Below, piece by piece: positions 19,921-30,871 of a DNA stretch of 64,000 bases. The position numbers and the translations under genes are program-made. The notes under the pieces are model-generated. The model was given only the letters and a program-made list of their open reading frames with translations. It was not told where the DNA came from and searched no databases. The stretch comes from Stenogyne calaminthoides (lineage: Eukaryota; Streptophyta; Magnoliopsida; Lamiales; Lamiaceae): the NCBI GenBank assembly GCA_037126765.1, contig JBBCBC010000016.1, positions 18,915,778 through 18,979,777 on the forward strand, in the 5' to 3' direction. Every line of letters begins with the position of its first letter. Within the stretch, counting starts at the first letter, position 1.

Positions 19921-22618
19921 GCACTAAGCACCATCGCCCGACCCATCCACTCTCTCCACCGCGACCTGGTCGTCCACCCGCGCCTCGCCTCCAGGAACCT
20001 CCCCGCCCGAAGCATCCGCCATCGTACGGCCACCGTTGGTCACCTTAGTCGGGGGCATTGGCATCACGGCCGGGCCAACAGGCACCTCCCCTGAGGAGCC
20101 CCCAAGATCAGAACCTCCGCCCGGCCTCACCAGCCTGCTCAACGGGGCCAAGAAGGACAGATCGATGCCAAAGTCAGCCAAGTCCGCCACGGGTAACACC
20201 ACGTCGATCTTTGGCGGGCAGTCGAAAATAAAAGCCTTGAAATCCTCGACAAAGCACCGAAGCATCGGTGGAGGGATCACGACGGAATACCTCCTGGAGA
20301 ACATCCGCATAAAGTGATGTGCGAAAGATCCCCGATCTTGACATCATCGGCGGCCAGCGGAGAGAGGCCTCTTTGGACATCTGTTCGAGTTCGCCCGACC
20401 AGAGCCGTCATAGTCGGCTTGAAAGTATGTGACTCGGCCGGTTTGCCGAATAAGCTCATCGACCCAACCTCGCAAAGTCATCAACTCCTGGCGATGCGAG
20501 TCGATCTCAGCACGACATTTGGTGGTCACATCCGCCACTGTAAAAAACGGCTTCGACGCCCGCTCTGGCGGCCTTGGTCGGATTCCATCCGGGAGATGGT
20601 CGCAACCGCCTCGGCCAACTTCTTCTTCTCCTCATCAAGGGCCGTGCAGGAAATCTCCAGATCCTAGTCATTTTGCTCGATGACCCGCTCAAGGAACGTG
20701 GCCGCCTTCTGAGAATAGACCAGGGCGGTGTAGAGATTGTTCTCCTTGCTGTTCGAAGAGGCGGCATGATGGTCGTCCAGGGTCCAACATTGGGGCACAT
20801 CCCGGATAGAATACCCGCATGTCTACGGGCGGTCGGTAGAGACCACAGGTAGCATTTTTATTTGAAGATAGATGCGACAGCAGGCGGAGAAAGTTCACAA
20901 ACTTGCGACAAAGTTAACCGGCTCAGAGGGGCGCACAAAAATAGGAACAAAAAGTAAACGGGAAAAATACTGAGGCAGAGAAACTTACGCCCCAGAGCGA
21001 TCGACATCAAACCCCACGAACGTCCAATCACCGGAGAATTTATGACCAGGTGGGGGAGGTGCATCGACGGCGAGGGACGAGCGGCGAGCATGGATTCCCA
21101 TGCGGGAGCACTCCCACCCCCAACTGAGGTATGGGGAGTACAGTCTCTCGATCGGGCACATTTCCGTGTAGGGAAGCCCTCTGAATGGGCGGGGCGAGCG
21201 CCTTCCCGCCCCTCTTTGCTCTTCCTCTTATCCTTTGACCGGTCGGGCCGAGAAGCCCCCTGGTGTCCACCACCCCACCCCCGCGTGACGAGGAGGTGGG
21301 ACGCATCCTAGATCCGGTTTGAGAAAAGTTGAGAGCGGGATTACGGCGAGAAGCCATCTGTTCAGTAGTGGGAGCAGTGGTTTGGACGGGTATGTACGGA
21401 GCTGCAAGGAAAATACTAAGGCGATTAAGAGACAAATTGACAAATCACAAAACTATGATGTCCCGTAAAAAAAAAAAAAAAAAAACTCACGAACGCGGCC
21501 GGTCTTACGGGGATACGTTTGCAGACCCCCCCACAATCTCTCAGAAGAAGAGTTGTAGAGTTCGACGTGGCGGAGCTCCCAAGGGTAATCAAAGGCAATT
21601 CGGTGGGCGGCCTCAAAGTCCCAGTTCAGCTGGTTCTCGTCGGCAACGAGCAAGCCTACAAGAAAAAGAGGAAATTAGATCAGTACAAAGATGATTGATT
21701 TACTTTCAGAACGGAATCTTACGAGGAGCCCGCTCCTGGAAGTCTGTGGGGATAGAAATTTCCAAAAAAGACCCCGGAGGGGCACTCTGCCATGCCCCTC
21801 CCACAAACCACCATCTGGGATGCCAATTTTTAATCTTGTTGACAATCCCCCATACAATCCGTCGACCAGGACCGTTTTTTAGTGCATAATGGCGCTCCTG
21901 ACCGTGTTGGGCGACCAGCGACCAATAATAGTTCACCTCCATGGGAGTAGGCAGTCGGTAAAGGCCGGCCTGGCTGATCACGGTGAGTGTCGCCAAGAGA
22001 TAACTCCACCCATTCGGAGTAATTTGAGCCGGGGCAAGGTGCCAGGCGGCCAGCAAGTGGGAGATCGCCGGGTGAAGTGGAAAGCGGAGACCCGCCTCCA
22101 TCACTGCCTCGTGAATGGCGATCATTCCCGCTGGAGGATGGTCGACCCTTTTTGAACAATCCGGCCGATAGAAAAACACGTCGTTCGGAGTCTCTTATTC
22201 ACGATGGACAACGTCCAACTCAACCTCCATCATAACCGAGTGATACTTCTCGTCATTTATGTAGAACTTAGATGGAATAGCTTGGCGTATTTTAGATCGA
22301 AGAGATCGGTGATGCACGAGGCCGGCTCGATAGGCCTGGTAATCGAAGAAATCCAGATGGTCTCGATCTCGGCGAACTGATGGTTCCGAAGCTTCTTCAA
22401 CTGGGACACGAGTCCCGGGCTCCGTCGGGCCTTGCTCTGGGGTCAATGTGCCCAAATCCGCAAGGGACCCAAACTCGTCGGAATCCGCGGGGGCGTTTCA
22501 CCACTTCGGCGAGCGGAGCCTAAGTCCTTTGGCTCATCACCACCACCGGAGGCTCCGGCGGAGGAAACGACCCTCACCGAGACGAGGGCCTGGCGTCACC
22601 ACCCGCCAATCCTGACAT
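19921..22618 (-). pseudogene. Gypsy-A antisense additional ORF (aORF), intron-containing
   Basis: Runs opposite to pol. A TATA box lies at 22758-22751 and the first ATG at 22618, whose frame soon stops. A long frame at 22179-21706 (HPAISHLLAAWHLAPAQIT ... WHPRWWFVGGAWQS) resembles the plant 'putative gypsy type transposon' domain (PF04195-like). Introns: GTAAG at 21722 to TTGTAG at 21656; GTGAG at 21490 to TTGCAG at 21402, containing the 19-nt A/T run at 21467-21485; a third donor GTAAG at 20998 with an uncertain acceptor. The C-terminal region (CFVEDFKAFIF, FGIDLSFLAPLSRLV, 20310-19924) matches Gypsy-B. The function of aORFs is not known. Confidence 0.75.
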
Positions 22619-22750
22619 GGCCAACAAAGAAACAGGGAGTTTGGAAGAAAGTAAGGGTGAAGGAATGCTTACCAAAAGATGCGATAGCCAAAACACTTGC
22701 AGAAGAGAGCTCGGGAAGATAAATGTTCTAAGAAGGAAGGCGGAAGAGTC

Positions 22751-22758
22751 TATTTATA
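22751..22758 (-). promoter_or_regulatory. TATA box upstream of Gypsy-A aORF
   Basis: TATAAATA on the minus strand, 140 bp before the first ATG at 22618, with a pyrimidine-rich stretch between. Gypsy-B and Gypsy-C have TATA motifs at similar distances before their aORF starts (119 and 150 bp). Confidence 0.6.
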
Positions 22759-22891
22759 AGAGAATGCGGGGACCCGGATGCAAAAAAATTTCAAAAAACG
22801 GGGCAGATTTGCCATATCCCGAAAGATCCGGGCGCGTGGCTGCAGTCTGATTCCTCTCAGATTCAACTAGATGTTTTGTTCTCTCCTCCAT

Positions 22892-25011
22892 CTAAATCAT
22901 CAGATTATCTGCTAGAATATTTAACTGAGATTCCACAGAAGCGTTCACCCCATCTTGAATAGTCGTCAAAAGGTGATCTAAGGTTTCAGGCGGAATCAAT
23001 GCCACTGGTGCAGATATTTGTGCCTCACCAGTTAGGGTCTCATCTGGTCCACCCTCAACTGGTTCATCGATAGCTTGCTCAGATTCAGCATATTCGTGAG
23101 CAATATCCCAGACCATCTGATCGGTCTCCTCAACATCGGGATATCCTAACTTCTTGTTCACCAACCAGGCAACATCAACATATGTTTCCAACTCCGCAAC
23201 ACTGGTTACTCCTGCCAGATTCTTCATTCTCAGCTCCATGTCCACAAATTCAATGTTTCCCATTGCCTCCAGAATCATCAAGAAATCTTCTATATTGTGC
23301 AGCCTGATATCCCTCCAGAACAGAATATCAGCTACCTGCTTTTGAACTCCTTGATGCTCGACCAGGTGAGGAAAGTTCTTGTTCAAATAGTTGTCAACCT
23401 TTCTTCGTAAGAACTTTATCGCAGGTTTCACATGCTCAGGTGATTCTGGTTCGAAGATGGTTCGAGTGTTAAACAGATTGTGGACAACCGAGCAAACATA
23501 GCTTTTTGTCTTGCTGTTTGAATTTCAGGAGTGGGTTCTCTGATTGGCTCAGGCTGATCTGGTTCTAGCTCAAGTTGGGTTATCCCAGGTTGAGGTTCTG
23601 CAGATGGAGCTTCTGCAGGTGGGGTTGGCTCAGATAATGGCTGTTCAGGTTGAGTAGTGGGAAGTATGGGAGTGTGTTGTATAATGGGTGAAGGTGAGGA
23701 TGGTTCTGGCGGAGTAGGGGATCTTGGCAGGTGGGTAGGTTCATGACCTTTGAACAGTGAGCTCAGGTGGGCAGAATCCGATGGCTCAGATTCATCCTGT
23801 GCCTCTTCCATCCTTCCTTCCTCTTCTCCTTCTGCGCCTTCACCTTCTCCTCCAACAACTCTAATTACTTCTTATGTGGCCAGTTCATTCTCAGTGCTGA
23901 CTGTGTGCTCATAACTCGCACCAGTCTCTCCACCAACTTCCTCAGCAATCTGCTCCTCATGTTGCTCTTCTTTTGATTCCAAGATCTCCATATCACTATC
24001 TTCATCTCGAAGTCCCCCAGAAGGCATCCCTTTCTTCTTTGGAAGCATAGCTGTGAGCTTTCTCTGCCTTTCTCACTCACATCTTCAGCTTTGCGGACAG
24101 GTTTGGTTGCTATCTGCTTCCTTTTTAGGATCCTTTTGCGAGGTTGATCCTGAGCCTCAGATTGCACAGATGAAGTTTGTGCTTTGTCCTTCTTTGACTT
24201 AGGCACATAGGGTTAAGGATCATCATCCAATTGACCTGGAATCTCACCATCTTTCCAGAGAAGGGTTTTGAACTTCATTGGGTAAGGTTTCCTCCCTTGT
24301 TCAGACCATCTATAGGTAGGAAGCTTGTCGTCCAAGATGAGAGAAACCGTGTGAATGTTGCAGATCTTCTTAGACAGCACAACTTGATTCTTCTCGTCAA
24401 TCATAAATTTGTCTGTCTCTTGAAACAACCTATTCTTGAACAAACCCAGTCAATTCATATCTTGAGCCTTCTCAATTATGGCACTCATTACCCTTTGCTT
24501 CTGTTGAGTTAACGCATCAGGACTAAAGACAATTCCCAGAATTACTTTTGAGACAATCTCAAACAGTAATCTGTATTTCCTCCGCAAATAGGGCTGCTTC
24601 ACATTTGTTGTATGATCGTTGTTTGCTGGCCTTAGAAGAACCTTTTGAAGGCACTCCTTATCACTCATTCCAGTCGTGAACTCATCAGATGCGTTCCGTC
24701 CTGCTGGTAAAGCGAAAATCCTTTGCAGATTCGTTGTTGGACACTTCAATCGTCTTCCCCCCAATGGATGAAATAAGCTCCTTGGTGGTTGTTTCCTTCA
24801 AGTGTCGCAGGAATTCCAAGGAATCAATCATTTAGACACTGTCCAAGTGTCTATAACAAAATTTCTCTAATCCACAGGCAGGAATGCAGTCCAAAATCTC
24901 CCGGGATTCTGGATCCATTGTAACTGTGAAAATCACGTATTTCTCGTCGATGATGTCTTTCACCATCGAAGCATAGTCGCACACCTCAGGGGTAGCTTTT
25001 GAAGTTTCCAT
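22892..25011 (-). pseudogene. Env-like additional ORF of Sirevirus-1 (broken)
   Basis: An ATG at 25011 opens a 59-codon frame stopping at about 24834. Later segments in shifted frames form a longer protein: 24764-24450 (NLQRIFALPAGRNASDEF, YRLLFEIVSKVILGIV), 24443-24213, 24206-23865 (basic, KSKKDKAQTSS), 23811-23428 (proline-rich, PPEPSSPSP) and 23431-22892 (hydrophilic C-terminus, stop at 22894-22892). A globular N-terminal region, a basic stretch, a proline-rich stretch and a tail, placed downstream of pol on the same strand, fit the env-like ORF of some Sireviruses. No signal peptide or clear membrane span is visible, so an envelope role is not supported by sequence. A captured host gene fragment is the alternative. 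Confidence 0.55.
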
Positions 25012-25969
25012 TTCTACAATACAAGTATATCACCCTAAATTAGGTTTTTGAAAACCATACAGTTTTGAGCAATGTGAAATACCATAGAGCAATTTGTGAA
25101 GCATTTACACAAATAATAACCCTAAATATACGTATTGTTCATAGTTGCAGAACACTTTAGCAATTAGCAATTAAATGAGACATGTGAACAGTACATCATA
25201 CATACACCCTATAACCTAACACATAAGATTCATAAGTAGTAAAATCACATTAAACAAATTACCAAAATAGCGATTTGAAGCTCTTGAAGGAAAACGAATC
25301 GCTAGATGAATATATGTAAAGTTTTCTGGAAAAGTTTAAGTCTGGAGAGTTTGAGAAATAATGCGAACGGTTTTCAGACTTAAGGTTTTAGGGTTTAAAT
25401 AGATGGGAGGGAAACATTTTGCATGAATATTTGTGAGTACTTGAGTATCCGTGTTTTAAATCGGACTATCAAGATTAAGCGGTTGAAAAGTAAATAAATC
25501 GTGCAGTTGAGGTTAAAAAGCGGCAGAATTTTGGACTTAAAAACTAGCAATTAATGCATTTAATACAAAAATCCCACGTCCGCATTTAATGCTTGCAGGC
25601 ATGATGTCATAAAGTAATGCGCACAATAAGAATGGATAATTCCAGACAAATAAAGAAAACAGATAAAGGATCTCAGGTCAGTGAGATCAGATAAATGAAA
25701 TCAGAAAACTTATATGACTGATTGATATTGTAATTAGTCAGTTACCACTTTGTCGAGTCTGGCTTATTTGATTCCTGTTGATCTTACTGATTGTAGCCTA
25801 TACCTCGGAATTTTCCCAACAATGTCCCACTTTTCTGATCAGTATTTTCCTGATCATGTCCTATTAGTTGAAGTCCCCCCTTCAACTGATATTCCTTTTC
25901 TGATCAGTTCCTGACTGATCCTACTTGATCAGTTGAGGTTCCTTTACTCAACTGATCTCTCTTTCCTGG
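25012..25969 (-). other. Spacer between Sirevirus-1 pol and env-like ORF
   Basis: No protein. Features on the minus strand: purine tracts (GAAGGGGGGACTTC, about 25882-25869, and AAAAGTGGGACAT, about 25834-25822) followed by TGTTGGGAAAA from 25821, which looks like a PPT/LTR start. There is a TATA-like TATTTAAA at 25401-25394, and a possible intron from GTAATTTG at 25262 to TTGTAG at 25014, two bases before the env-like ATG. The words CTGATCAG and ACTGATC are dense at 25640-25980. It may be a decayed LTR start or a promoter region for the env-like ORF. Confidence 0.5.
25394..25401 (-). promoter_or_regulatory. TATA-like box before env-like ORF
   Basis: TATTTAAA on the minus strand, 383 bp before the env-like ATG at 25011. 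A possible 5'-UTR intron (25262-25014) between them would bring it close to the start codon. Activity is unproven. Confidence 0.4.
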
Positions 25970-27570
25970 TCAGTTTCTTAACCAACTGGTCTTGGAGACC
26001 AATCCACCAAAGAAATCTGGTGCATCTTCTCCCAAGTCCAGAAGCCCTAACTCAACTGATAGTTCTCTGAACCTGACTTCAGCTAGTGGTTTGGTTAAGA
26101 TATCAGCTCTTTGCTTATCAGTATGGATCTTTTCCATTCTGATGTTCTTCTTTTCAACATGATCTCTGATAAAATGATGTCTGATGTCCACGTGCTTGCA
26201 TCTGGTATGTAGAACTGGGTTATGAGTGATTGCAATAACACTATTACTATCACAGAATATAGGCACATTCGTAGCTACAATGTTATAATCCCTCAGCTGC
26301 TGACTAAGCCAGAGCAGTTGGGAGCAACAGCTTCCTACGGCCATGTATTTTGCTTCAGTAGTAGATGTGGCAACAGATATCTGTTTCTTTGAAAACCAAG
26401 AGATCAGTTTATTGCCTAAGAACTGGCATGTACCTGAGGTTGACTTTCTGTCTATTCTGCAACCTCCATAATTAGAATCAGAGTACCCAAAAATCTCTAG
26501 ATTATCATCTGATGGGTAGTATAACCCAAGGATAACTGTCCTCATTAAATACTTAAGAATCCGCTTTGCTGCGTCCAGGTGGCTTTGCATTGGATTTGCC
26601 TGAAATCTGACACATACACCTACTGCAAATGATATATCTGGTCTGCTGGCATTCAGGTATAGCAGTGATCCAATGAGAGCGCTATACTCTTTCTGATTAG
26701 TTTTCTGACCATTCTCATCTAGATCCATTTTGAAGGAAGTCATCATTGGAATTCTGGCTGTCTTACAGTCTTGAATTCCATATTTGGCCAACAAATTTCT
26801 GGTATACTTAGCCTGACAGATAAATATCCCTTCAGTACTTTGTCTTACCTGAAGACCTAGAAAGTAGTTCATCTGACGCATCATGGACATCTCGAATTTT
26901 CCTTGCATCAGCTTGCTGAACTTCTCACATAAATTCTGATTGGGAGATCCGAAAATGATATCGTTCACGTAGATCTGAACTATCAAAATATTACCTATGT
27001 CTTCAATTCTGAACAAAGTTCTATCTATCAGTCCCTTAGTGAACACGCTATCTATAAAGAACTGGGATAGTGTATCATATCAAGCTCTAGGAGCCTATTT
27101 CAGTCCTTAAAGAGCTTTTCTTAAACGGTACACCTGGTTGCTCGTTTCAAAGCCAAGAGATTGTTCGACATAAACTTCCTCAGCTAGTACCCCATTTAAG
27201 AATGCACTCTTTACGTCCATATGATACACAATAAACCCTTTATGAGCAACATAGCCAGAAACAACCGAATGGCTTCTAGACGAGCGACTGTTGCAAAGGT
27301 TTCATCATAATCAATCCCTTTTGATTGTGAATATCCCTTAGTAACAAGTCTTGCCTTATTTCTGGTTATCACATTATGCTCATCCTTCTTGTTCTTGAAA
27401 ACCCACATAGTGCCAATCACAACTTGGTGAGTTGGTCTTTCTACAAGTTCCCAAACTTGATTCCTTTCAAACTGCTCTAGTTCTTCTTGCATGCCTAGAA
27501 TCCAGTTTGCATCAGCTAGAGCTTCTTCGACTTTGAGGGGTTCGTTCAAAAATAGATAACAGCAGTACAT
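25970..27570 (-). pseudogene. Sirevirus-1 reverse transcriptase and RNase H
   Basis: First part 27570-27211: WILGMQEELEQFERNQVWEL, VFKNKKDEHNVITRNKARLV and the GIDYDETFATVARLEAIR block. A broken stretch follows at 27210-27047. The second frame, 27046-25970, is 358 codons and open. Its catalytic motif reads YVND at 26971-26960 (QIYVNDIIFG) where YVDD is expected, so polymerase activity should be lost. RNase H follows (GYSDSNYGGCRIDRKSTSG; TSTTEAKYMAV). The frame ends at 25970 with the usual C-terminal QRADILTKPLAEVRFRELS block. Confidence 0.88.
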
Positions 27571-29076
27571 TGCACTTTCACCAATCTGATGACTAGTTTG
27601 AACTCTACCAGATGGGTCTTCGATGATCAGGTCAGTAGGATGATTCCTAATCCAGGTCCTTCTTTACTGAGTTACATCACTTTGGAGATCATCATCCTCT
27701 TCTGATAGTGAGTCACTAGAGATTGGGAGAGGAACTGAAGTAGGATCCACTTGGCATGGACATATCTCAACTGATTTTGGACTCATCATGTGCTGAAGTC
27801 TGTCCGCCGGAACATCAGGTGTTCCCCCTGAACCAGATGGTTTAGTTGTTACTGTCTCAGCTGTACCAGCTTCTTCATCGATAATTGTACGTACCTTAGG
27901 GTCTGATTGACCCGCTGAATCATCAAGATCAAAGTTAGGAATATACACTGTGAGATGATCTGATTCCATTCCTTTGAGCCTTAACTGATCCATTTTCTGA
28001 GCATCAGGTGCTTGTTTATCTGGTACGACTTGTTCTGAGGCAGATTTCTCCTGTTTAGATGATGTCTCATCAAAGACCACATGAGGTGTCTCCTCCAGAA
28101 CTAGGGTTCGCCTGTTGAACACCCTTTATGCCTTGCTGGTTGAGGAATATCCTAAGAATATACCCTCATCTGACTTAGCTTCAAAGGTTTTCAACTGGCT
28201 CTTCCCATTGTTGTGAATGAAACACTTGCACCAAAAAACATGAAAGTAAGAAACACAAGGTTTTCTGCCCTTCCACAGTTCATAGGGTGTTTTGAAGTGA
28301 ATCTTAGTTAGAGAACATCTGTTTTGAGTGTGACAAGCAGTGTTGATTGTTTCTGGCCAGAAACGGTTTGGAGTTGCATGTTCAGCCAACATTGTGCGAG
28401 CAGCTTCCTTGAGTGTTCTGTTTCTCCTTTCTACTACACCATTTTGTTGTGGCGTTCTGGCAGCTGATGTCTCATGCTGTATCCCAAACTCTTTGCAAAA
28501 ATCAGATATAAAAGAATTCAAGAATTATGTTCCTTTATCTGATCTGATTTTCACAATACTGACACCTTTCTCATTCTGAAGTCTTTTGAGCAGTTCAGGT
28601 ATCTTTGTAGTAGTTTCATTCTTCTTATACAAGAATACAACCCAAGTGAACTTGGAGAAGTCATCCACAATCACCAGAGTGTATTTGCATCCGCTAAAAC
28701 TAAGTGGCGTAACTCATCCAAAAAGATCGAATTGGAGCAGTTGCAGTACTCTGCTGGATGGTGGAGAAGGAATCACTTTGAATGAAGCATTGACTTGCTT
28801 TCCCTTCTGACATGCGGCACATGTCTGATCCTTAGAGAAAACTTCACTCGGGAGCCCCTCAACCAAGGACATCCTTGCTAACTTGTTAAGAGTTTTAAAG
28901 TTCAAATGACTCATTCTCTTGTGCCAGAGCCAACTGCTGCTTTTGAAACTTTTTACAATCAGGCATGCATTTCTTGGACAACTGTCCCAATTTGCAGTAT
29001 AGATCGTTCCTTTTCTGGAACCAGTTAGCAAAATCTGTTGAGTAGCTCGATTCCTAATTGTGCACTGATCAGTCAA
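27571..29076 (-). pseudogene. Sirevirus-1 integrase and variable linker
   Basis: The zinc region is at about 28930-28800 (WLWHKRMSHLNFKTLNKLAR ... CAACQKGKQ). After a stop at 28714-28716 the core continues with the first aspartate in VIVDDFSKFTWVVF. The second aspartate is in KIRSDKGT (N to K next to it), followed by an in-frame stop. The third residue, E, is in NGVVERRNRTLKEAARTM (about 28450). The domain ends at about 28126 (FLGYSSTSKA). 28122-27664 is the acidic, variable linker before reverse transcriptase. The triad is present but the frame is broken at two places. Confidence 0.83.
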
Positions 29077-29229
29077 GAACTTAACGCTAAATCCATTGTC
29101 GCGGAATAGTCAAATCGATAACAGGTTATGCTTTAAGCCACCGACATACAAAACTCCATTAACCTGTACATCATCATTTACTAAGGTTCCAACTCCTCTT
29201 GTAAAACCAAAGTTGTTGTCACCAAACAG

Positions 29230-29372
29230 TACACGTGGGCCTTCTTTTTATACATAAGAACTAAGGAGATGTTGACTTCTAGTCATGTGCCTTGAGCATC
29301 CACTATCGATGTACCAGATAGTTGCTTTTACACCTCCCTTATTGGCCAAACCCACGCGAACCTGCAATCAAA
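29230..29372 (-). pseudogene. Sirevirus-1 protease
   Basis: The catalytic block IWYIDSGCSRHMTR lies at about 29319-29278 with D-S-G intact, as in most plant copia proteases. It follows the gag tail (30185-29373) after a frame change. Downstream sequence into the integrase is interrupted. It would release capsid and enzymes from the polyprotein. Confidence 0.75.
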
Positions 29373-30871
29373 TCAGGCTTTAGGTACCCCTGTAGGATTG
29401 GGTCCTGAGGGGTTAGAGTTACCTTTCGGGATCCAAACAAATAGGGCACTTCTATGATAATCATCAAGATCAGAAGGCGTAATCTGTCTCCCATAAGCAT
29501 ATACATAATCATACATCTCTTCATGTGCTTTCTGGTCAGTATGATTATGAGTGTGAACCTTGGATGAATCAGAAGACTTGGGATTTTTCTGATTAGTTTG
29601 TCTTCTTTTAATCCAGTGTTGTTCAGGTGCAGATGTCCTGGATTTCTGGTTAAAGGGATAGGTACGACTGCTACCATCAAAAGATTCATATCTCGTTTGC
29701 ACAAATGGTTTCAGCAGTTTACCCTTAGCATGCTGGTTAGGCAACTTGACCTGATTAGCTTTCAGCTGAGACTGTCCCTTGCGAGATGGTCCAGGCTGAT
29801 TCCTAATCTGCTGATTGGGCTGAGGTCTCTTTAGAAGAACTGAGCTCTTCTGTTGATTCCTCGAACGATGTCTGGTCAGGTGGGGTTCATTTATGTTCCC
29901 TTTGTTACCAGGCACTAGCCTTGCCTGATCAGCTAGGCTTTTTCCCTTATCTGATACAGATTTGGCATAATGTTTATCTTTTCCAGAAACCTTCCTAAAT
30001 TCACTTTTGGATTGTGAACCAGGTTGGACATGTGAGGATCTAAAAGGGCTTTCATACCAAATACCCTTCTTATCAGTTGGCTTGCGATAGTAGTTGTTCA
30101 AATTCTGAACAATTTTAGATGATTTCGTGAAAATTTTTACTTTCTTTCGCAAACTGTCCTCAATAGCTCTTAGATTATCATGCATTCAGAAGAGTTCATC
30201 AAACTTAGCCTGAAGGACCTTGAGATCTCCAACTTTTTTAAGGTTGAGAGCCTGTTGTTCTTCAACCAGCTTTCCCTGATCAGAAGTACTGACTTTTAGA
30301 AACTCCAGTTATGTGGTCATCTTCTGAATAGTTTCAACTGATTTCAGTTCAGCAGTTCTACTTACCTTATTCTCCTTGACAAGCCGAACATTCTCAACCC
30401 TTAGGTTATTATTCTCAACTTCCACTCGTGTATAAGTATCTAATGCATTAGAGAGATCATCAAGCAATTGCTCATTGTAAAGCTGGAGGTCAATCTATCC
30501 AGTGGGTGTGGAAGCAGGAAGCACAAAAGGTTTAGATGTTACCTCAGTTTGGTCAGCTTCCTTGGCCATCAGACAGATGTCTTTATCAGATGAGAAGTTC
30601 AGATCATTGACATCTTTAATAGTGGTCATCAGGCAGAAATCCTCAACAGATGAGTATCCAAAATCATCTGAAGGTAGATAGGAATCATCGATACCAAATG
30701 TATCAGCAACCATGGCTTTTCTGTCTCGGTATCGTTGCTCTCTCCTGTTCCTCTTTTCTTCTCTTTCTTTTGGATTCAGGTCAGGACAACCAGTGCTGTA
30801 GTGACCTGGTTTCTGACAGTTGAAGCACACTCGAGAATCTCCAGAATTTCTTTTATTGGGTGAGTCATTTC
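29373..30871 (-). pseudogene. Sirevirus-1 gag, C-terminal part (broken)
   Basis: Begins at the junction with the Copia-2 LTR, so the capsid part is missing. A CCHC knuckle CFNCQKPGHYSTGC is at 30831-30790, with basic flanks (EREEKRNRREQRYRDRKAM). An acidic stretch follows, stopping at 30496-30494. Beyond the stop a heptad-rich, coiled-coil-like segment continues (about 30493-30190) with two more in-frame stops. Then a basic tail runs in 30185-29373 (KKVKIFTKSSKIVQNLNNYY, KGIWYESPF). The order zinc knuckle, coiled coil, basic tail is the same as in Sirevirus-2 (54505-55354). Confidence 0.82.

Larger units (their letters stand above)
14622..22850 (+). mobile_element. Gypsy-A: truncated Ty3/gypsy Tat/Retand-type element
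   Basis: Order on the plus strand: gag C-terminus, protease, reverse transcriptase, RNase H, a second RNase H-like domain, integrase. An aORF follows on the minus strand. Reverse transcriptase before integrase and the extra antisense ORF after pol fit the Tat lineage. Its relatives here are Gypsy-B and Gypsy-C. Both LTRs are missing: the 5' side joins Copia-1 RNase H, and the 3' side ends between about 22800 and 22870 against the Sirevirus-1 env-like ORF. Pol is broken by frameshifts and stops. Confidence 0.85.
22860..30871 (-). mobile_element. Sirevirus-1: truncated Ty1/copia Sirevirus-type element
   Basis: Minus-strand order: gag zinc knuckle (30832-30790), coiled-coil gag tail, protease, integrase, reverse transcriptase, RNase H (ending 25970), then an env-like ORF (25011-22892). 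RNase H ends with the SISQLLWL-type block SCCSQLLWLSQQLRDYNI, typical of Sireviruses. The 5' side (gag N-terminus and 5' LTR) was removed where Copia-2 joins at 30871/30872. The far 3' side ends against Gypsy-A near 22860 with no clear LTR. Multiple stops and frameshifts make it defective. Confidence 0.82.

Noticed and set aside
21467..21485. A run of 19 A as a possible SINE or LINE tail
   Set aside because: On the aORF strand it is a T run directly after a GTGAG donor, inside a well-placed intron (21490-21402), and no target duplication flanks it.
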